64,000 bases of DNA from positions 1 through 64,000 of the forward strand of contig NZ_SGXF01000004.1 of assembly GCF_004216775.1 (NCBI RefSeq), written 5' to 3'. Under the pieces are notes generated by a model that worked only from the letters and a program-made list of their open reading frames with translations, made no database searches and had not been told where the DNA came from. Both the position numbers and the translations under genes were made by a program. This DNA is from Cuneatibacter caecimuris (GTDB lineage: Bacteria > Bacillota > Clostridia > Lachnospirales > Lachnospiraceae). Every line of letters begins with the position of its first letter. Position 1 is the first letter of the stretch. This document shows, in pieces, positions 8,082 through 16,217 of this stretch.

Positions 8082-8110
8082 TTGACAAGCCTTTTTTTCT
8101 ACACTATAAT
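8082..8110 (+). promoter_or_regulatory. Consensus promoter of the DUF951 gene
   Basis: TTGACA (8082-8087), a 17-base spacer and TATAAT (8105-8110): a perfect sigma-A match on both hexamers, 25 bases before the start codon. Confidence 0.85.
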
Positions 8111-8135
8111 AGCATATGAGTGAAGGAGGCAGAAC

Positions 8136-8318
8136 ATGCAGATAGATGTAGGCGATATTGTTAAATTAAAAAAGCCGCACCCCTGCGGCAGTTCCGAGTG
8201 GGAAGTACTGCGCGTGGGCATAGACTTCCGGCTCAAATGCCTGGGCTGCGGCCATCAGGTTATGGTTCCGAGAAAATTAGTTGAAAAGAATCTGAGAGGG
8301 CAGCGCAAACCGGATTGA
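8136..8318 (+). CDS. DUF951 family small protein
   Basis: A 60-residue protein of the DUF951 family, common in Firmicutes and of unknown function. It shows the family pattern VGDIVKLKKPHPCGSSEWEV followed by GxDFRLKCLGCGHQVMVPR, with cysteines in CLGC that may bind metal. GAAGGAGG precedes the ATG. It has its own consensus promoter and terminator, so it is a single-gene unit. Confidence 0.93.
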   Translation: MQIDVGDIVKLKKPHPCGSSEWEVLRVGIDFRLKCLGCGHQVMVPRKLVEKNLRGQRKPD

Positions 8319-8333
8319 TCCAGAGCGCTGCCC
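8298..8333. terminator. Terminator between DUF951 gene and sirtuin
   Basis: GGGCAGCGC (8298-8306) pairs with GCGCTGCCC (8325-8333). It starts inside the 3' end of the DUF951 gene and lies just before the end of the convergent sirtuin gene, so it can serve both strands. Confidence 0.75.
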
Positions 8334-8343
8334 TTATACTATA

Positions 8344-9081
8344 TCAATATTGATGTTCCTCCAGCGCCTCCTGCAGCACTTCTCCCACAGAACCGGCAAT
8401 CACCAGGTCCGCTCTGGAATCCATGGGCGTGGGCGTCTTGTTGATCAGCACCAGACGGCTGCCCTGATAATAGTCAATCAGTCCGGCTGCCGGGTAAACC
8501 GTCAGGGAAGTCCCTGCCACAATCAGCATATCAGCCTGGGCGATAGCCGCCGCCGAACGGTTCAGCACCTCCATATCCAGGCTTTCTTCATAGAGTACCA
8601 CATCCGGCTTAATCACGCCGCCGCAGCCGCAGCGGGGAATGCCTTCTGCACGCAGGATCTCACCCAGCTCATAGGACTTCCCGCAGCGGCGGCAGTAGTT
8701 CCGGAGCACCGAGCCATGGAGTTCCAGTACATTGCCGCTCCCGGCTTTTTGATGCAGCCCGTCTATGTTCTGAGTGATCACAGCAGCCAGTTTCCCCTGC
8801 TTTTCCATTTTGGCAAGGGCCAGATGCGCGCCGTTCGGCCGCGCATCCGGATACAGCATTTTGTTTCGGTAAAACCTGAAAAACTCTTCCGGATTCCTCC
8901 GGAAAAAGCTGTGGCTTAAAATCTGCTCCGGAGGATAACGGTACTCCTGATGATACACCCCATCCTGGCTGCGGAAGTCGGGAATCCCGCTTTCCGTGGA
9001 CACTCCCGCTCCTCCAAAAAACACAATATTTCTGCTTTCGGAAATCCATCCTGATAATCTTTCTAATGGATTCAATCCCAT
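8344..9081 (-). CDS. cobB: NAD-dependent protein deacylase (sirtuin)
   Basis: A 245-residue Sir2 protein that removes acyl groups from lysines using NAD+. Visible motifs: GAGVSTESGIPDFRS (about 24), TQNIDGLHQKAG (about 102, with the NID and catalytic His in LHG at about 120), zinc ligands YCRRC and CGCGG, and VAGTSLTVYPAAG. Ribosome site: GGAGGG directly abuts the ATG at 9081, so the in-frame TTG two codons later (9075) has the better spacing. It is the last gene of a thioesterase-S1-sirtuin operon. Confidence 0.93.
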   Translation of the reverse strand: MGLNPLERLSGWISESRNIVFFGGAGVSTESGIPDFRSQDGVYHQEYRYPPEQILSHSFFRRNPEEFFRFYRNKMLYPDARPNGAHLALAKMEKQGKLAAVITQNIDGLHQKAGSGNVLELHGSVLRNYCRRCGKSYELGEILRAEGIPRCGCGGVIKPDVVLYEESLDMEVLNRSAAAIAQADMLIVAGTSLTVYPAAGLIDYYQGSRLVLINKTPTPMDSRADLVIAGSVGEVLQEALEEHQY

Positions 9082-9099
9082 CCCTCCGTTCGCATCGAC

Positions 9100-9999
9100 T
9101 CAGTCCAGCTTGATTCCTTTCAGCAGAGCGCCCAGTCCGGTGGTGGCCTGTCCTGACTCTTTATAGTCAAAAGCCGGCTCAGAATCCTTCTGTGTCACGT
9201 CCATCAGCGCCTTCATGCTCAGACTGATCTTACCGTTTTCCACTTTTGTAATTTTTACTTTAACCTTCTGACCTTCTTTCAGAACTGCTTTGGGGTGAGA
9301 AATCCTCTTGTCGCTGATCTGGGACACATGAAGCAGGCCGGAGATTCCGTCCCCGATATCCACAAACGCGCCATAGTCCTTTAGCTGCTCAACAGTTCCC
9401 TCTACAATACTTCCTACCGCAACGCCCTTCACTTTTTCAGCCTTCTCCTCCAGAGACTTCTGCACCAGAATATCCCTGCAGGACAGCACCAGGCGTTTCT
9501 TCGCCACATCCACCTCGATGATGTTGGCCTCCACCTCTTTATTCTGATATTCTGAGGTATCCTCCACATAGCGCAGCGCCAGTTTGGACGCCGGGATAAA
9601 TCCCCGCACGCCTTCCACAAACATCACGGCGCCGCCCTTTACAGCCTCCGCAATCCTGCCTCTCACCACAGCATGATCTTCCATCATCTGCTTTAATTTG
9701 TCCCATGCCAGCACATCATCAGCCTCTTTTCTGGAAAGGACCAGGTTGCCTGCTCCATCGTCGATCTTCACTACCGTTGCGGAAATCTCATCCCCTACAT
9801 GGATCTCTTCAAAAATGGAAAAGCCCGGATCACCGCTCAAATCTTCCAGCGCAATCTTTCCCGGGGCATAGTAATCAAAATCCAGCAGCACGCCTTCTTC
9901 ACTGACCTCGATCACTTTTCCTGTCAGAATGTCTCCCACGCGGATCTTGCGGAATGACGCCTCCAGTTCCTCTTTAAAATCTTCCATTGTTTCTGCCAT
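9100..9999 (-). CDS. S1 RNA-binding domain protein (short ribosomal S1 homologue)
   Basis: A 299-residue protein with three S1 (OB) domains: about 18-90 (GDILTGKVIEVSEEGVLLDF), about 105-175 (VRGRIAEAVKGGAVMFVEGV) and about 192-265 (GSIVEGTVEQLKDYGAFVDI with GLLHVSQISDKRI). It is far shorter than the six-domain S1 of Proteobacteria and matches the compact S1 forms of Firmicutes, which probably bind mRNA or the ribosome. A strong TAGGAGG site precedes the ATG. Confidence 0.88.
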   Translation of the reverse strand: MAETMEDFKEELEASFRKIRVGDILTGKVIEVSEEGVLLDFDYYAPGKIALEDLSGDPGFSIFEEIHVGDEISATVVKIDDGAGNLVLSRKEADDVLAWDKLKQMMEDHAVVRGRIAEAVKGGAVMFVEGVRGFIPASKLALRYVEDTSEYQNKEVEANIIEVDVAKKRLVLSCRDILVQKSLEEKAEKVKGVAVGSIVEGTVEQLKDYGAFVDIGDGISGLLHVSQISDKRISHPKAVLKEGQKVKVKITKVENGKISLSMKALMDVTQKDSEPAFDYKESGQATTGLGALLKGIKLD

Positions 10000-10012
10000 A
10001 CTGCTTTTCCTC

Positions 10013-10480
10013 CTAAAATCCTTCTGTTCTTCTCTTTTTGTGGAGTTCCTTGCGTTTTACCGCACCCTCCCACTCTGCCTTCTGGCTTTCAGTCTCCACT
10101 GTCAGTCCGGGCACAGGAACGGGCTTCTGGTTTTCATCCACTGCCACCAGCATCAGAAACGCCCGGTTGATGGGCCTGCGCATGCCGTCCGGGGATTCCA
10201 CATAGGTATCCACCCGCACTTCCATGGACGTGCGCCCGGTATAGGTCACCCGCCCGATCAAAACAATGATCTCGTTGCGGTATGCCCCGGCCTTAAACTG
10301 CAGATTGTCTATCGCAGCCGTTACCACATCTCTGCCGGAGTGGCGCCTGCCCACAATCCCCGCGGTCTCGTCAATCCAGGCTAAAAGCTGGCCTCCGAAC
10401 AGCCTGCCTGATCCGTTAATATGCTGCGGCATCAGCAGATGCGTCTGCTCTGTCTGTGATTCTTCCACCCGTTTCTCCAT
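10013..10480 (-). CDS. Acyl-CoA thioesterase (hotdog fold, YciA/BACH-like)
   Basis: A 155-residue single hotdog domain protein. MPQHINGSGRLFGGQLLAWIDETAG (about 18-42) carries the conserved Asn and Gly-Gly of the BFIT/BACH subgroup, and DNLQFKAGAYRNEIIVLIGRV and VRVDTYVES follow. It should hydrolyse acyl-CoA to free acid and CoA in the cytosol. First gene of the operon with the S1 protein and sirtuin. Confidence 0.88.
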   Translation of the reverse strand: MEKRVEESQTEQTHLLMPQHINGSGRLFGGQLLAWIDETAGIVGRRHSGRDVVTAAIDNLQFKAGAYRNEIIVLIGRVTYTGRTSMEVRVDTYVESPDGMRRPINRAFLMLVAVDENQKPVPVPGLTVETESQKAEWEGAVKRKELHKKRRTEGF

Positions 10481-10516
10481 CTGGTCCCTTCCTTACATTG
10501 AAAATCTATACTGCTT

Positions 10517-10544
10517 ATTATACATGAAAACGCTGAATTTGCAA
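10517..10544 (-). promoter_or_regulatory. Promoter of the thioesterase-S1-sirtuin operon
   Basis: TTGCAA (10539-10544), a 16-base spacer and TATAAT (10517-10522) on the minus strand, about 37 bases upstream of the thioesterase start. Confidence 0.65.
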
Positions 10545-10553
10545 AGGTCTCTC

Positions 10554-10582
10554 TGTATTTTTACGGTAATTTATGATATACT
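10554..10582 (+). promoter_or_regulatory. Possible extended -10 promoter of the beta-CASP nuclease gene
   Basis: TATACT at 10577-10582 is preceded by TG with one intervening base (extended -10). The -35 position holds only TGTATT. It is divergent from the promoter at 10517-10544. Confidence 0.45.
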
Positions 10583-10613
10583 GAAAAAAAGACTATGATC
10601 TGGAGGACTGCTT

Positions 10614-12212
10614 ATGAAGCTGACGTTTATCGGCGCTGATCACGAAGTGACCGGCAGCTGCCACTGCCTGGAGGCCTGCGGCAGAAAATTCCTCATCGAC
10701 TGCGGAATGGAGCAGGGAAAGGATGTATTCGAAAATCAGGAAATTCCGATTCCTCCCTCTGAACTGGATTTTGTTTTGCTCACTCATGCCCATATCGACC
10801 ACTCCGGCATGCTGCCCCTTTTATATGCCAGAGGTTTCCGCGGCGCGGTATACGCCACTTATGCCACCTGCGACCTCTGCGCCATCATGCTCCGTGACAG
10901 CGCGCATATCCAGATGTTTGAAGCAGAGTGGAGAAACCGCAAAAACCGCCGGGCGGGAAAAGAGGAAATCACACCGCTGTACACCATGGAGGACGCGGAA
11001 GGCGTAATCCGCAAATTTGTCCCTGTCAATTATGACGAAAAGCTGGAACTGGCGCCCGGCCTGATGGCCCGGTTCACCGACGTAGGCCATCTGCTTGGCT
11101 CCGCCAGCATTGAAATCTGGATGGCAGAGGATGATATCACCAAAAAAATAGTATTTTCCGGGGATATCGGAAACGTCCACCAGCCTCTGCTGCGCGATCC
11201 GCAGTATCTGAAAGAAGCGGATTATGTGGTGATGGAATCCACCTACGGCACCAGAAGCCACGGGGAAAGGCCGGATTACGTTCACAACCTGGCCCAGGAA
11301 ATTCAGGAAACTTTCGACCGGGGCGGAAATGTGGTCATCCCCTCCTTTGCGGTTGGCCGCACCCAGGAAATGCTGTATTTTATCCGCCAGATTAAATCGG
11401 ATCAGATGATCCGTGGACATGAAGGTTTTAAAGTCTACGTGGACAGCCCGCTGGCAGTGGAAGCCACCAGCGTGTTCAACAGAAATCTGCATACCTGTTT
11501 TGACGAAGAGGCAATGGAACTGGTGAATAAAGGCATCAACCCCATATCTTTTCCGGGCCTGTGCACCTCCGTCACCAGTGATGAATCCAAAGCCATTAAT
11601 TTTGATCAGGAGCCAAAGGTGATTATTTCTGCTTCGGGCATGTGCGATGCGGGCCGGATTAAACATCATTTGAAACACAACCTCTGGAGGCCGGAATGTA
11701 CGATCCTGTTTGTAGGCTACCAGGCGGAAGGTTCGCCGGGCAGGCATATTTTAAGCGGCGCGCCGGAAATTAAGCTGTTCGGCGAAACCATCAGCATTCA
11801 TGCCCATATCATGCAGCTGGCAGGCGTCAGCGGCCATGCTGATAAAAACGGCCTGATTCAATGGCTGACCGCCATAGAACCCAAACCCGGAAAAGTCTTT
11901 GTGGTCCATGGCGACGATTCCGTCTGCTCTGAGTTTACAGAATGCCTTATAAATGAATACGGATACGACGCCTGCGCCCCTTACAGCGGCTCAGAATATG
12001 ACCTTCTGCAGGATGCTTTTGTGGTCGAGGCGCCTCCTGTGCGCAAGCCTGAAACAGCAGTGGCCGCCAAGGTATCTGAGGTGTTCCGCAGGCTGGTGAG
12101 CGCAGGACAGAGGCTGCTCACCGTCATCCAGCATAATAAGGGCGGGGCAAATAAAGATCTGGCAAAATTTGCGGATCAGATCAATTCCCTCTGCGATAAG
12201 TGGGACAGATAA
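10614..12212 (+). CDS. MBL-fold beta-CASP ribonuclease-like protein (CPSF73/Ysh1-type)
   Basis: A 532-residue metallo-beta-lactamase/beta-CASP protein. The metal-binding motif is LTHAHIDHSGMLPLLY (about 58-73). Further histidines and aspartates are in VGHLLGSASIEI and VFSGDIGN, the beta-CASP domain lies at about 200-370 (VIPSFAVGRTQEMLY, ISASGMCDAGRIKHHL) and the closing motif is GVSGHADKNGLIQWL. The family cleaves RNA. It differs from RNase J by lacking the RNase J C-terminal region and by resembling the archaeal/eukaryotic CPSF73 group. GGAGGA precedes the ATG. Confidence 0.85.
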   Translation: MKLTFIGADHEVTGSCHCLEACGRKFLIDCGMEQGKDVFENQEIPIPPSELDFVLLTHAHIDHSGMLPLLYARGFRGAVYATYATCDLCAIMLRDSAHIQMFEAEWRNRKNRRAGKEEITPLYTMEDAEGVIRKFVPVNYDEKLELAPGLMARFTDVGHLLGSASIEIWMAEDDITKKIVFSGDIGNVHQPLLRDPQYLKEADYVVMESTYGTRSHGERPDYVHNLAQEIQETFDRGGNVVIPSFAVGRTQEMLYFIRQIKSDQMIRGHEGFKVYVDSPLAVEATSVFNRNLHTCFDEEAMELVNKGINPISFPGLCTSVTSDESKAINFDQEPKVIISASGMCDAGRIKHHLKHNLWRPECTILFVGYQAEGSPGRHILSGAPEIKLFGETISIHAHIMQLAGVSGHADKNGLIQWLTAIEPKPGKVFVVHGDDSVCSEFTECLINEYGYDACAPYSGSEYDLLQDAFVVEAPPVRKPETAVAAKVSEVFRRLVSAGQRLLTVIQHNKGGANKDLAKFADQINSLCDKWDR

Positions 12213-12247
12213 ATCCTGTGCTGCGAATATTCTTTCCTATGAAGCAA

Positions 12248-12280
12248 ATCCCGGACAGTCTTTTTCCTCCTGCCCGGGAT
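12248..12280. terminator. Terminator between convergent genes
   Basis: ATCCCGG (12249-12255) pairs with CCGGGAT (12274-12280) in the 81-base gap between the nuclease gene (+) and the AraC-type regulator (-); ACAG/CTG can extend the stem inward. The loop is T-rich. Confidence 0.6.
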
Positions 12281-12293
12281 ATCATATTTGGCA

Positions 12294-14594
12294 TTATTCC
12301 TGCATATTTTCCCTGTATACCGCCGGCGGGATACCATACTGGCGTTTAAAAGCTCTGCGGAAAACCGGGGCGCTGCTGTATCCCACCGCTTCCGCCACCT
12401 CATCAATCGTCAGGGCGCTCCCTCTCAGAAGTTCGCAGGCTTTGGACAGGCGAAGGCGCTGCACGTACGCTGTAAATGTCTCCTTAAAGCTTTCTTTTAT
12501 AAAAACGGAAAGATAGCTTTCATTCAGGGAAAAATGTTCCGCCAGCGCCTGGAGACACAGGTTCACATCCGTATAAGATTCTTTTAAATATGCTTCAATT
12601 TCCCGTTTCAGTTTAGACTCCCTGCCATACCGTTTCTCCTCCACCTGGCTGCAGATACTTTGAAACAATTCCAAAATACGGATGAAATCCCAGTGCCCCA
12701 TCCTGCTCAATTCATCAACAATTTGTTTCTGCCTTTCCTCTTCCAGCATTGCCTGCTCAGAAGCTTTGTAAATTGTCCCTTTTACTTCTTCCAGCAGCAG
12801 CCGCATGGATTCATAGTCCAGGCAGGTTTCCATGAAATTTTTTCGCTGGATTTTTTCCAGAAGTTCTCTGATTTCCTGCAGCTTTCCCTCTCTGCACAGA
12901 TGGAGCAGCCTGTATTCAATTTCCATGGGATAAAAATAGTGGAAATCATTGGCCCGGCCTTCCTCTATATTTTCCATCCCTTCTGCTTCCCCGCTCAGAA
13001 TATACCGTTCCATCTTCCGCTTCGCGTCCATATAGGACTGATCGATATAAACCAGCGAATCAGTAATGCCTCCATAAAAAAATACAGGCGCAACATTGCC
13101 GAACTCCCCAAAGGTATCGCTCACATTTCTGACCGCCTCCTCCAGTTGTTCTATACAGGCAGCTTCTTCTGTTTCATGAAATGCCGCGATCATGGCAATG
13201 CAGTTGTCGTCGATATCAGCCTCCAGCGCTGCGCCCAACAGCGGGTCCACGGAGCAGACGCTGCGGATTACCGCCTTCATCGCATTGCTTTCCTTTAAAA
13301 TTTCTCTGGAAACTTTCTCACGGTAACCGCTGATATAGAGCAGCAGCACCGCATAGCGCTGTCCCGAGAAAGCGGTTCCCGTCTGTTCCATCCCGGAAAT
13401 AATCTCTTCCATATCAGAAAACTTTCCCCGGATCAGCTTTGTCACAAAAACATTTTTCATCACCGGTTCATATATTTCTATTTCCTGGCGGATATATTGA
13501 TTCTCATGAATCAGCCGGTCCACGGCAGTCTCAATATTCAGGGGATCTTCTCTTCTTACCGTGCTGTTCTCATTCTGGTATTCTCTGAGTCGGCGCAGCA
13601 TGGAACGTATGGGGAGCGTGACCCAGGCGCTGAAAAACAGAATGAAGACTGTAGTGACTGTCATACACAGTAAGAAAAGCAGAAAAAACACATTCCGCAG
13701 GCCCTGTACATCCCGCAGCACGTCGCTGATGGGCTGTACGGAAACGTATTGCCAGCCGTTTCTGGGCGACCTGGTATAGGAAATAATAGAATTGACGCCC
13801 CGAACCTCCCGGTGCTCCACCCCCTCGCTTTCCTGTGAACGGAGATCCACCATCCACAGCTCTTCCTCCATACCGGAGGAGGCCACCAGCTTCCCGTCGG
13901 AGGTTGCAATATAAGCATAACCATGATTCTGCCCATACGCAGTTTTCAGCAGCTCTGAAGCTTTTTCCTGACCGATCAGCACATGGACAGATCCCAGGGT
14001 ATCGCTGCTGAATCCCATAGGGACAGACCAGGAAAAATCCATCATTTTCCGCGGCACTCCCTCCTCTATCATTGTACAGGACCGGAAATATCCCAAGTAA
14101 GGAGATTTTTGAATCAGCTGCCGCATCCAGTCCTCATAGGACTTTTCAGTATCCGCATACCTGTTCTCATAATATTCCCGGGTGGTATACCGTCCATTCT
14201 GAGTCAGGATGTAGTCGTCCTTCCTGAACCAGACATAAATTCCGTCTATGGTGATATCCGCAAACGAAATTCTGGAAAACTCCCTCAAAAGATTCCACAG
14301 CATTTCAATTTCTTCCGTCTTGGATTTATTATTCAAATACATAAACTGCAGGATTTCGGGATCATTTGCCAGCTGATTCAGGTATAGTTCCGCCTCCCGG
14401 ATATGCCCTGTCATCACTTCTTTCGTCTGCTCCAGGGCCTGCAGGCTGTTTTTTTCAGCATTTTTCTTCAGCAGTCCCGCTGTATATCCATATAACCCCC
14501 AGGAAAACATCAGGGAGATAACCATAATTGCAAAGTAGGACAACAGATATTTCAGGATAAAATTTTGTTTCGCGGCAACAACCCGTTTTCTCAT
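12294..14594 (-). CDS. Membrane-bound AraC-family transcription regulator with extracellular sensor domain
   Basis: A 766-residue one-component regulator. TM1 is at about 15-38 and TM2 at about 300-325 (NVFFLLFLLCMTVTTVFILFF); a Cache-like extracellular region lies between them. The C-terminus has two AraC helix-turn-helix units (about 670-762: LALAEHFSLNESYLSVFIK and IDEVAEAVGYSSAPVFRRAFKRQYGIPP). It follows the solute-binding protein gene of a CUT1 sugar importer and should respond to that sugar and activate the operon. GGGAGG precedes the ATG. Confidence 0.88.
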   Translation of the reverse strand: MRKRVVAAKQNFILKYLLSYFAIMVISLMFSWGLYGYTAGLLKKNAEKNSLQALEQTKEVMTGHIREAELYLNQLANDPEILQFMYLNNKSKTEEIEMLWNLLREFSRISFADITIDGIYVWFRKDDYILTQNGRYTTREYYENRYADTEKSYEDWMRQLIQKSPYLGYFRSCTMIEEGVPRKMMDFSWSVPMGFSSDTLGSVHVLIGQEKASELLKTAYGQNHGYAYIATSDGKLVASSGMEEELWMVDLRSQESEGVEHREVRGVNSIISYTRSPRNGWQYVSVQPISDVLRDVQGLRNVFFLLFLLCMTVTTVFILFFSAWVTLPIRSMLRRLREYQNENSTVRREDPLNIETAVDRLIHENQYIRQEIEIYEPVMKNVFVTKLIRGKFSDMEEIISGMEQTGTAFSGQRYAVLLLYISGYREKVSREILKESNAMKAVIRSVCSVDPLLGAALEADIDDNCIAMIAAFHETEEAACIEQLEEAVRNVSDTFGEFGNVAPVFFYGGITDSLVYIDQSYMDAKRKMERYILSGEAEGMENIEEGRANDFHYFYPMEIEYRLLHLCREGKLQEIRELLEKIQRKNFMETCLDYESMRLLLEEVKGTIYKASEQAMLEEERQKQIVDELSRMGHWDFIRILELFQSICSQVEEKRYGRESKLKREIEAYLKESYTDVNLCLQALAEHFSLNESYLSVFIKESFKETFTAYVQRLRLSKACELLRGSALTIDEVAEAVGYSSAPVFRRAFKRQYGIPPAVYRENMQE

Positions 14595-14622
14595 TCGCGC
14601 CTCCCTGTTACAAGCAGGAATG

Positions 14623-14640
14623 GGCTGCCCTTCGGCAGCC
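14623..14640 (-). promoter_or_regulatory. Hairpin after the solute-binding protein gene
   Basis: GGCTGCC (14623-14629) and GGCAGCC (14634-14640) form a 7-base-pair stem with a 4-base loop in the 62-base gap between the solute-binding protein and the regulator. It may stabilise the upstream mRNA or cause partial termination; there is no clear T-tract. Confidence 0.6.
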
Positions 14641-14656
14641 TGTTCCCCTATCTTAT

Positions 14657-16204
14657 TTATTTCTTATCTTTCATATACTCATTTTCATACCATTCCGTCA
14701 TAAGACGGATCTTTACGTCTCCTCCTGCTTTTCTCCAGCTACTCACATAATTATCCCACTCCGCGTCAATATCCACAGTACCCATAATCGCTTTATCCCG
14801 GAATTCATATACCGGCTGCTCCAGATCGTACATGGCCAGTTCCGGGAAATATGGCGCAATCAAATCCACCTCGTCAAACATTCCGTATTCAGTGGACTGC
14901 TTCAGGAACTCCAGACTGGCTTCCCCAAAGGCCTGGCTCAGCAGATCTTCCAGCAAAGGCGTATCAATCTGCGGTTTCTGGGTTCCCAGAAGAATAAATC
15001 GCAGGGAGGTATTCATTCCGCGGCGTTCTTCTTTAATTTCAATCTTATCACCCTTCTTTTCATAGTCAAGTCCCTCTATACCGGCGAATACAAACACGCC
15101 TCCCTCTTCGGAGCAGCCCCAGTCCAGAATTTCCAGAACCTTTTCCGGATGTTTGCAGTCCTTGGAAATCGCAGTATAATTTCTCACCGGGGAACCATAC
15201 TTATTTCTGGCCTGGGTACCGTCCGCCTTCAGCGGGGGGGCCAGCCCCACCAGGTTTGCCGGATCATAATTTTTGCTCCGCAGCTCCGTGGTCATCCAAA
15301 ACCACAGGAACGTGCCGTACTTATCGCTGGCGGCTTTGTCCCACATCTGCTGGCCGGTGGTGACCACAAATTCAGGGTCCAGAATCCCGTCTTCATACAG
15401 TTTGTGCATAAATTTCAGATAATCCTTATACCCTTCTGTCAGGAAATTCGGAATCAGCTCCCCGTTTACATACTGAGACTCCGCGCCGTTAAACGCGTCC
15501 AGGAACGTGGTTGTAGTTGCCGTAAAATTTCCCTCTCCGCTCATCATTCCATATGTATCCTGCTTGCCGTTTCCATCCGGGTCGTCAAATGTAAACCGCT
15601 TCAGCATGTTATACCAGTCATCTATGGTTTTGACCTCCTTGGGGTCAATATCCAGATTCTCCAGGAATTTCTTGTTTGCAAAAGTCAGAAGAGGCGTCTG
15701 GTCATAACGCAGCAGCGGCACTCCATAAACTCTGTCCTCATATTTGCACAGGTTCCAGCCCAGTTCCGAGATCTGGCCGGACAGATTTTCATACTTCGGG
15801 ATTTTATCTGTGATGTCCATGAGCATCCCTTCATCCGCCCATTTCGCCAGACTGGCCTTGTCCATCATCATCATATAATCCGGAAGTTGTCCGGAAGCCA
15901 TAATGGTGTTTACTTTTTCCGGATATTTGGAAGCCTCGCTGATGATCGTCAGGTCCACGTTAAACTTATCTTCCAGAAATTTCACATAAGGGCTGTCGTT
16001 AATATCATATCCTTCTGTATCTACATTGACGTTTGTCAGAAAGGTCAGCGGAATCCGTTCCTCGCTGTTCTGTGTTCCTCCCGCCGGTTCCGTGCCTTCC
16101 GCCTTTTGAGTTCCGGTTCCCTCTGAACCTGTGCCGCCGCAGCCTGCCAGGCCGCATACAATCAATACTGCTGCCAATATGAAAGCGATCCTTCTCCTTA
16201 GCAT
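14657..16204 (-). CDS. Sugar ABC transporter solute-binding lipoprotein (LplA/YtcQ-like)
   Basis: A 515-residue lipoprotein with signal peptide and lipobox (VCGLAGC, Cys22), then a Gly/Thr/Glu-rich linker and a long family 1 solute-binding domain starting near residue 50 (IPLTFLTNVNVDTEGYDIND). The length and the NTIMASGQLPDYM region fit the LplA/YtcQ group, which binds complex oligosaccharides such as rhamnogalacturonan fragments outside the membrane. It follows its two permeases and the beta-propeller gene in one operon. Confidence 0.9.
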   Translation of the reverse strand: MLRRRIAFILAAVLIVCGLAGCGGTGSEGTGTQKAEGTEPAGGTQNSEERIPLTFLTNVNVDTEGYDINDSPYVKFLEDKFNVDLTIISEASKYPEKVNTIMASGQLPDYMMMMDKASLAKWADEGMLMDITDKIPKYENLSGQISELGWNLCKYEDRVYGVPLLRYDQTPLLTFANKKFLENLDIDPKEVKTIDDWYNMLKRFTFDDPDGNGKQDTYGMMSGEGNFTATTTTFLDAFNGAESQYVNGELIPNFLTEGYKDYLKFMHKLYEDGILDPEFVVTTGQQMWDKAASDKYGTFLWFWMTTELRSKNYDPANLVGLAPPLKADGTQARNKYGSPVRNYTAISKDCKHPEKVLEILDWGCSEEGGVFVFAGIEGLDYEKKGDKIEIKEERRGMNTSLRFILLGTQKPQIDTPLLEDLLSQAFGEASLEFLKQSTEYGMFDEVDLIAPYFPELAMYDLEQPVYEFRDKAIMGTVDIDAEWDNYVSSWRKAGGDVKIRLMTEWYENEYMKDKK

Positions 16205-16217
16205 CTTGTTCCCTCCT

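Noticed and set aside
10821-11747. A 308-codon minus-strand frame inside the beta-CASP nuclease gene
   Set aside because: It is the antisense frame of a well-conserved enzyme and lacks any start signal or domain.
13570-13936. Alternative frames within the AraC-type membrane regulator
   Set aside because: The 766-residue protein covers them in full with proper membrane and DNA-binding domains.
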